In this document: positions 59,684 through 64,000 of the stretch, piece after piece | How positions within the stretch are numbered: the stretch's first letter is position 1 | Layout: each line of letters opens with the position of its first letter | Program-made: the position numbers and the translations under genes | DNA from: Candidatus Gastranaerophilales bacterium | Lineage (GTDB): Bacteria; Cyanobacteriota; Vampirovibrionia; Gastranaerophilales; Gastranaerophilaceae | Direction of reading: 5' to 3' | Length of the DNA: 64,000 bases | Assembly: GCA_944325835.1 (NCBI GenBank) | Contig: CALVBO010000003.1 | Span: forward strand, 144,123 to 208,122 | Notes under the pieces: generated by a model | What the model saw: only the letters and a program-made list of their open reading frames with translations | What the model was told of the DNA's origin: nothing | Databases searched by the model: none

Positions 59684-61486
59684 TTAGCTAAATGCGGAGA
59701 ACGATCTTTCGGTGTTTTTCTGCATAACGCCTTTAATAGATTCGAGTTCTTTTTCAAGCGCACTGTGTTCGGTGTCGAGTTTTTTAATTTCGATATCTAA
59801 TTGTTTGTCCTCTGCTTGAATTTCGGTAAGAGTTTTCTGATATTCGGCTTCGGCTTTAGCGATTTTGGTTTCGTCCTGAGATTCGTAGATGTCGCTTGTG
59901 CTGGAATATTCAATACCTTCCCAGCGGATATTTGTGCTGTTGGTATCGTTTTTCAATGTTGCTTGAGAAAGCGTAACAAGTCCGTTGTTGATAGCGAATT
60001 GAAGCCATTCTTGATTGCCGGCCAGATCGTCAGAAATAACAACATAGTTGTTGTTGTCTTGTGTTGATGTTTTAGAAACGTTTGGCACGGTGAAGTAGTC
60101 AAATTCAGCCTGTTCATCGTATACGGAATAAATTTCATCAGAAGTTGAGTTTCCGTCCATGATATACCAGAGGTTAGTGTACCATTGAGCGAGTGGTTTG
60201 TCGTAAATTTTGTCGGTATATTCCGGCATTTCCGGCGGCTGCGGAGCCGCGATTTCCATAGTCGGCGGAACTCCCGTGAATGGTTCCGGCGGAGTAGGTT
60301 CTTCCGGTTCTTCCGGGTTCAAGCCTTTCATATCACCTTCGACAAAGTCTGTAAGGAAAGATGAAACTGTTACGCTACCTTGTGTAATGGTGAATTCTCC
60401 GGTTCCTGAACCTCTGGTGCTGAGTTGTTCTGCACTATTTGCAATAATATAGTACATATCAATAGCTTTTTGCTTTAATGTTTTTTTCTCGTAAGAATAT
60501 GTTCCGTCACCATTCGCGATTTCAAGGAAGTCACTTGCCAGAATTTCGTAGGTACTAGGATCTCTACCGTTTTCTCTTGCAATTTCTAATAAGTTTTTTG
60601 TTCCGTCTGTGCCGACATCGTGTCCATCACAAACGTACTTATCTTCATTTTCTCCCCACATCGCATCTGAAATCGGTTTTAATTCCGGCATAGAATAAGA
60701 GCCAACTTCAAATAATGAGCTTAATTGTATCTTGTTGCCGCTTGCATCTGTGGCAGAAGTATCGTATGGTAAATTTGGTCCGTTGTAGTCGATTAATTTA
60801 TTTAATACGTGTAAAAAGCAGCCCGGGTCATTTCCTTTTGCCGCGTTGTAGTGACTGTTACCGATAACAGCATTTGTGAAGTCATCGTATAATTTAGGCA
60901 GATTTTTCAACTCTTCATATTCTGCATAATCCTTCAGATATTGTTGATAATCTTTTTGATATTTTGCAAGTTCTTCATTATATTTGTTCAACTCTGTAGT
61001 ATATTCGTTCATTTCTTTATTGTATTCAGCCAGTTCTTTATCATATTCAGCTTTTTCTTCGTTGTATTTATCCATTTGCTCATTGTATTCATCCATTAAT
61101 GCCGCGAAGTCTTCTCTTCCTTTATCAAAGAGTCCGTAGCAGTCAAGAAATTCATACAAATTATCTGAATTTTCAAAGTTAGCTGCGTCAGTTGAACTAA
61201 CGTAGATTTGATTTTCGTTATTGAAAAGTGCATACTGATTTTTCAATGGAGTGTATTGGTTAATAGAATTAAATGTTAAATTAACTTTTTCTTGCGTTCC
61301 GGAATCATCATAAGAAATATATTCCAATTTTGTGCCGTCAAGGGCATTAATGTAATTTTCACTGGCAATAGTATTTCTTGCTGCCAGTTGAATTTTGGCA
61401 TTAGAAATCATCTCTGATTCCAACTCGTTGTTGTTAATCCGTTGGGTTATGCTTAATAATCTTGCCTGTGATGCTGATAATCCCAT
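59684..61486 (-). CDS. mosaic coiled-coil protein 1, possible flagellar/T3S export substrate
   Basis: The product has 600 residues. It starts MGLSASQARLLSITQRINNN with no signal peptide, an amphipathic N-terminus of the kind seen in proteins exported by flagellar-type systems. About residues 120-190 form nine heptads that each begin with Tyr (YNEQMDK, YNEEKAE, YDKELAE, YNKEMNE, YTTELNK, YNEELAK, YQKDYQQ...). A variable middle, a Pro/Glu-rich linker (EEPEEPTPPEPF) and a ~190-residue tail almost identical to its neighbour follow. Function unknown. Confidence 0.6.
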   Translation of the reverse strand: MGLSASQARLLSITQRINNNELESEMISNAKIQLAARNTIASENYINALDGTKLEYISYDDSGTQEKVNLTFNSINQYTPLKNQYALFNNENQIYVSSTDAANFENSDNLYEFLDCYGLFDKGREDFAALMDEYNEQMDKYNEEKAEYDKELAEYNKEMNEYTTELNKYNEELAKYQKDYQQYLKDYAEYEELKNLPKLYDDFTNAVIGNSHYNAAKGNDPGCFLHVLNKLIDYNGPNLPYDTSATDASGNKIQLSSLFEVGSYSMPELKPISDAMWGENEDKYVCDGHDVGTDGTKNLLEIARENGRDPSTYEILASDFLEIANGDGTYSYEKKTLKQKAIDMYYIIANSAEQLSTRGSGTGEFTITQGSVTVSSFLTDFVEGDMKGLNPEEPEEPTPPEPFTGVPPTMEIAAPQPPEMPEYTDKIYDKPLAQWYTNLWYIMDGNSTSDEIYSVYDEQAEFDYFTVPNVSKTSTQDNNNYVVISDDLAGNQEWLQFAINNGLVTLSQATLKNDTNSTNIRWEGIEYSSTSDIYESQDETKIAKAEAEYQKTLTEIQAEDKQLDIEIKKLDTEHSALEKELESIKGVMQKNTERSFSAFS

Positions 61487-61568
61487 AATTCTATCGTCCT
61501 TTAATTCCTGTATCGGAACTAAAAGGCTGAAACTTTAAAATATTCGGGATTTTGTTACAAAATGTAAT

Positions 61569-63452
61569 CTATGAGAACGCAGAGAATGATCTTTCGGTGT
61601 TTTTCTGCATAACGCCTTTAATAGATTCGAGTTCTTTTTCAAGCGCGCTGTGTTCAGTGTCGAGTTTTTTAATTTCGATATCTAATTGTTTATCTTCAGC
61701 TTGAATTTCGGTAAGAGTTTTCTGATATTCGGCTTCGGCTTTAGCGATTTTGGTTTCGTCCTGAGATTCGTAGATGTCGCTTGTGCTTGAGTATTCAATA
61801 CCTTCCCAGCGGATATTTGTGCTGTTGGTATCGTTTTTCAAGGTAGCCTGCGAAAGCGTAACAAGTCCGTTGTTGATAGCGAATTGAAGCCATTCTTGAT
61901 TACCGGCCTGATCATCTGAAATTATGACATAATTATTGCTGTCTTGGGTTGATGTTTTAGAAACGTTTGGCACGGTGAAGTAGTCAAATTCCGCCTGTTC
62001 ATCGTATACTGAATAAATTTCATCAGAAGTAGAGTTTCCGTCCATGATATACCAGAGGTTAGTGTACCATTGAGCAAGCGGTTTGTCGTAAATTTTGTCG
62101 GTATATTCCGGCATTTCCGGTTCTTGCGGAGCTGCGATTTCCATAGTCGGCGGCGTTTCAGTGAACGGTTCCGGCGGGGTCGGTTCGTCCGGCGGATCAA
62201 GCGTTAAGTTCTTTAAGTCGCCGTCTGTAAAGTTAATAAGAATATCTACCATCATCTCCGGTTTTAACATTGAATACGGAAATTCTGCGGATACTCCTTC
62301 TGCGTACCCCCAGTTTTGTGACAAATACATCATATCAATCGCTTTTTGTTTAAGGCTTTTCTTTGAAAAAGTTCCGTCCGGATTTTCAACAAAGTCGCTT
62401 ATTAAACGCCACATTTTTAATTCTGTATCAGAAATTGTTCCTGCGGCATGATCTTGCAGTGCTTTTTCCAGGGCATTTGTAACACCCGTTATACCGCGAT
62501 AATCATCGGTTCCGTCGCAAACACGTTTGTAGTTGCCGTCATCATCCAATTCATTGATGCCGTCTGAAACCTGCTGCATTTCTTCATTACACGTGTTATT
62601 CATATAGCCGCCAGCATATCCGCTACAATTAACATTATCCCCTACAGAGGTTGTATATGGACCATTTAAACCACCATCATCTATCGTCGCATTATAATCA
62701 ATAATATGACCTAAAACGTGCATATAACAAGATGCGCGGTTGTAAGTTCCGTCAGGGTGAAGTGCTGACCAGTAACACCCCATGCTGGCTTGCGGATAAG
62801 TTGATAATGGAAGTAAGTCCTCGCTTTTCCCGACTGCGCCGCTGAATATAGCGTATAAATCCGGAGAATTCAGCGCATCTTCGTATGCTTGCTTGTCTGC
62901 AAGATATTGTTGATAGTCTTTCTCATATTGCGCAAGTTTTTCATTATATTCGTTTAGATTTGTAGTATATTCGTTCATTTCCTTATTGTATTCGGCAAGC
63001 GCTTTGTCGTACTCATCTTTTTGCTTGTTGTATTCATCCATTTGCGCTTCATACTCTTGCATCTTTTCGTTATATTCCTCCCTGCCCTGATCAAAAACCC
63101 CGTAGCAGTCCAAAAATTGATACAAATTAGCGGAATTTTCAAAGTTGGCAGCGTCAGTTGCGCTGACGTAGATTTGATTTTCATTATTGAAAAGAGCATA
63201 CTGATTTTTCAGCGGAGTGTACTGATTAATAGAGTTAAATGTGAGCGAAACCTTCTCCTGCGTCCCCGTATCGTCATAAGAAATGTATTCCAATTTAGTA
63301 CCGTCAAGGGCGTTAATGTAATTTTCACTGGCAATAGTATTTCTTGCTGCCAAATGAATTTTTGCATTAGAAATCATCTCGGATTCCAACTCGTTGTTGT
63401 TAATCCGTTGAGTTAAACTCAATAATCTTGCCTGTGACGCTGATAATCCCAT
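61569..63452 (-). CDS. mosaic coiled-coil protein 2, paralogue of the previous gene
   Basis: The product has 627 residues with the same N-terminus (MGLSASQARLLSLTQRINNN), Tyr-phased heptads (YNEKMQE, YEAQMDE, YNKQKDE, YDKALAE, YNKEMNE, YTTNLNE, YNEKLAQ...), Pro-rich linker and C-terminal ~190 residues. The central ~200 residues differ and carry several Cys. Near-identical DNA at the 3' end against divergent DNA in the middle points to gene conversion or recent duplication with exchange. An 82-base gap separates the two genes. Confidence 0.6.
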   Translation of the reverse strand: MGLSASQARLLSLTQRINNNELESEMISNAKIHLAARNTIASENYINALDGTKLEYISYDDTGTQEKVSLTFNSINQYTPLKNQYALFNNENQIYVSATDAANFENSANLYQFLDCYGVFDQGREEYNEKMQEYEAQMDEYNKQKDEYDKALAEYNKEMNEYTTNLNEYNEKLAQYEKDYQQYLADKQAYEDALNSPDLYAIFSGAVGKSEDLLPLSTYPQASMGCYWSALHPDGTYNRASCYMHVLGHIIDYNATIDDGGLNGPYTTSVGDNVNCSGYAGGYMNNTCNEEMQQVSDGINELDDDGNYKRVCDGTDDYRGITGVTNALEKALQDHAAGTISDTELKMWRLISDFVENPDGTFSKKSLKQKAIDMMYLSQNWGYAEGVSAEFPYSMLKPEMMVDILINFTDGDLKNLTLDPPDEPTPPEPFTETPPTMEIAAPQEPEMPEYTDKIYDKPLAQWYTNLWYIMDGNSTSDEIYSVYDEQAEFDYFTVPNVSKTSTQDSNNYVIISDDQAGNQEWLQFAINNGLVTLSQATLKNDTNSTNIRWEGIEYSSTSDIYESQDETKIAKAEAEYQKTLTEIQAEDKQLDIEIKKLDTEHSALEKELESIKGVMQKNTERSFSAFS

Positions 63453-63567
63453 GGTGATTCCCTTTTTGTATACAGTATTTTTATCGGCGTAAATCCGCTA
63501 AACTTTATAGTTTTCCGGCCTCTGTAACAAAATATTAAAATCGCTGAAAAATTTTTTAAAAAAAGTG

Positions 63568-63595
63568 TTGACTTTAAAATTTCACTGTGTAATAA
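63568..63595 (+). promoter_or_regulatory. rRNA promoter P1
   Basis: TTGACT (63568-63573) and TAATAA (63590-63595) are 16 bp apart (17 to AATAAT), in an AT-rich stretch about 380 bases before 16S. Confidence 0.55.
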
Positions 63596-63697
63596 TAATG
63601 GACGTGGCTGGAAGGCCATAAGCCGAAGATTTAGAATTTAGTTAATAATAGTAATATAGACGAGATTAAGAAATTTTAAGTTTTTTGTGAAAAGTAG

Positions 63698-63725
63698 TTG
63701 ACAAACAATTGTCAGCGAATACAAT
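63698..63725 (+). promoter_or_regulatory. rRNA promoter P2
   Basis: A consensus TTGACA (63698-63703) and TACAAT (63720-63725) are 16 bp apart. The following ~250 bases to 16S hold no gene and should carry the leader and RNase III processing stem. Confidence 0.75.
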
Positions 63726-63978
63726 AAGAAAGCTGGCCGTTTGAAGATTTGTTTAAAACGGTTTGAAATATAGAAAGACTACCCTGAAATGATTGGAGTG
63801 TCTGAAAAGAGACAAAAATAAATAGGGTTAAGTTATTTCGTACATTGACAAAAGGATAGTGAAAGACGAAGCAAGAACTTGTTAATTCTAAGAAAATGGT
63901 TCAAGGAATAAAGAAATAAAAAAGAAGTCGAGCAGTTCATATGCTAGCCGCGTATGAACGAAGGACATAACTTTTCTG

Positions 63979-64000
63979 ACAATGGAGAGTTTGATCCTGG
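63979..64000 (+). rRNA. 16S rRNA, first bases only
   Basis: AATGGAGAGTTTGATCCTGG is the universal 5' end of 16S rRNA, in the form usual in Cyanobacteria. The gene continues past the window. Confidence 0.93.

Overview
The window looks like a stretch of chromosome from a gut-type, non-photosynthetic relative of Cyanobacteria (Gastranaerophilales / Melainabacteria). This is an inference from several signs. The 16S rRNA gene entering at the right edge starts with the cyanobacterial-style AATGGAGAGTTTGATCCTGG. The envelope is double-membraned (OprP-type porin, TolC, MCE/MlaD protein). There is a flagellar-type export cluster, no photosynthesis gene, and a family of pilin-like proteins with an FTMAEILLSL leader, as I recall from that group. 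Coding sequence is AT-rich; many intergenic spacers are strikingly GC-rich and repeated.

Layout. 1-9.6 kb: porin end, rpsU, a HEAT-like protein, patatin lipase, thioredoxin-fold protein, MlaD-like lipid-transport protein, then a divergent tolC / marR-emrA-emrB efflux locus around a clear operator. 9.6-15.8 kb: tmk, remnants of two small genes, then the reverse-strand block rpmG - tRNA-Trp - secE - nusG - rplK - rplA, a HEPN/MNT toxin-antitoxin pair, a coiled-coil protein with coaD, and a winged-helix protein. 16-31 kb: an AddAB-like helicase and nuclease pair, alr, a compact lpd, lipA, wecB, an operon of an M48 peptidase with two paralogous secreted proteins, the first pilin-like gene (frame broken at a 14-G run), and a membrane glycosyltransferase. 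31.9-39 kb: a reverse-strand peptidoglycan cluster murF-mraY-murD-ftsW-murG ending in folC. 39-52 kb: four more pilin-like genes, three divergently paired with XRE-type regulators, among udg, an AGCS symporter, a MATE exporter, lepA, ndk and tgt. 52-63.5 kb: an inactive-looking matrixin, fliE-fliF-(fliG-like)-fliH-flhA, a 22-residue membrane peptide, yidD, and two large mosaic paralogues with tyrosine-phased heptads. 63.5-64 kb: rRNA promoters and the first bases of 16S.

The most unusual feature is a dispersed element of about 115-280 bp, present in six copies (3480, 4621, 21924, 27405, 39098, 52790) plus fragments. All six point the same way. Each holds two hairpins whose stems differ in sequence between copies but stay paired through compensatory changes, around a conserved core GAGTGGCGTATTAGACAGCG. 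Two copies lie in frame inside genes (alr, and the signal-peptide region of a secreted protein), and two more supply the stop codon of a neighbouring gene. The second notable system is the pilin-like family. Its N-termini are conserved as protein, its C-termini are variable and DUF1566/Lcl-like, its XRE partners are divergent, and homopolymer tracts sit in two leaders.
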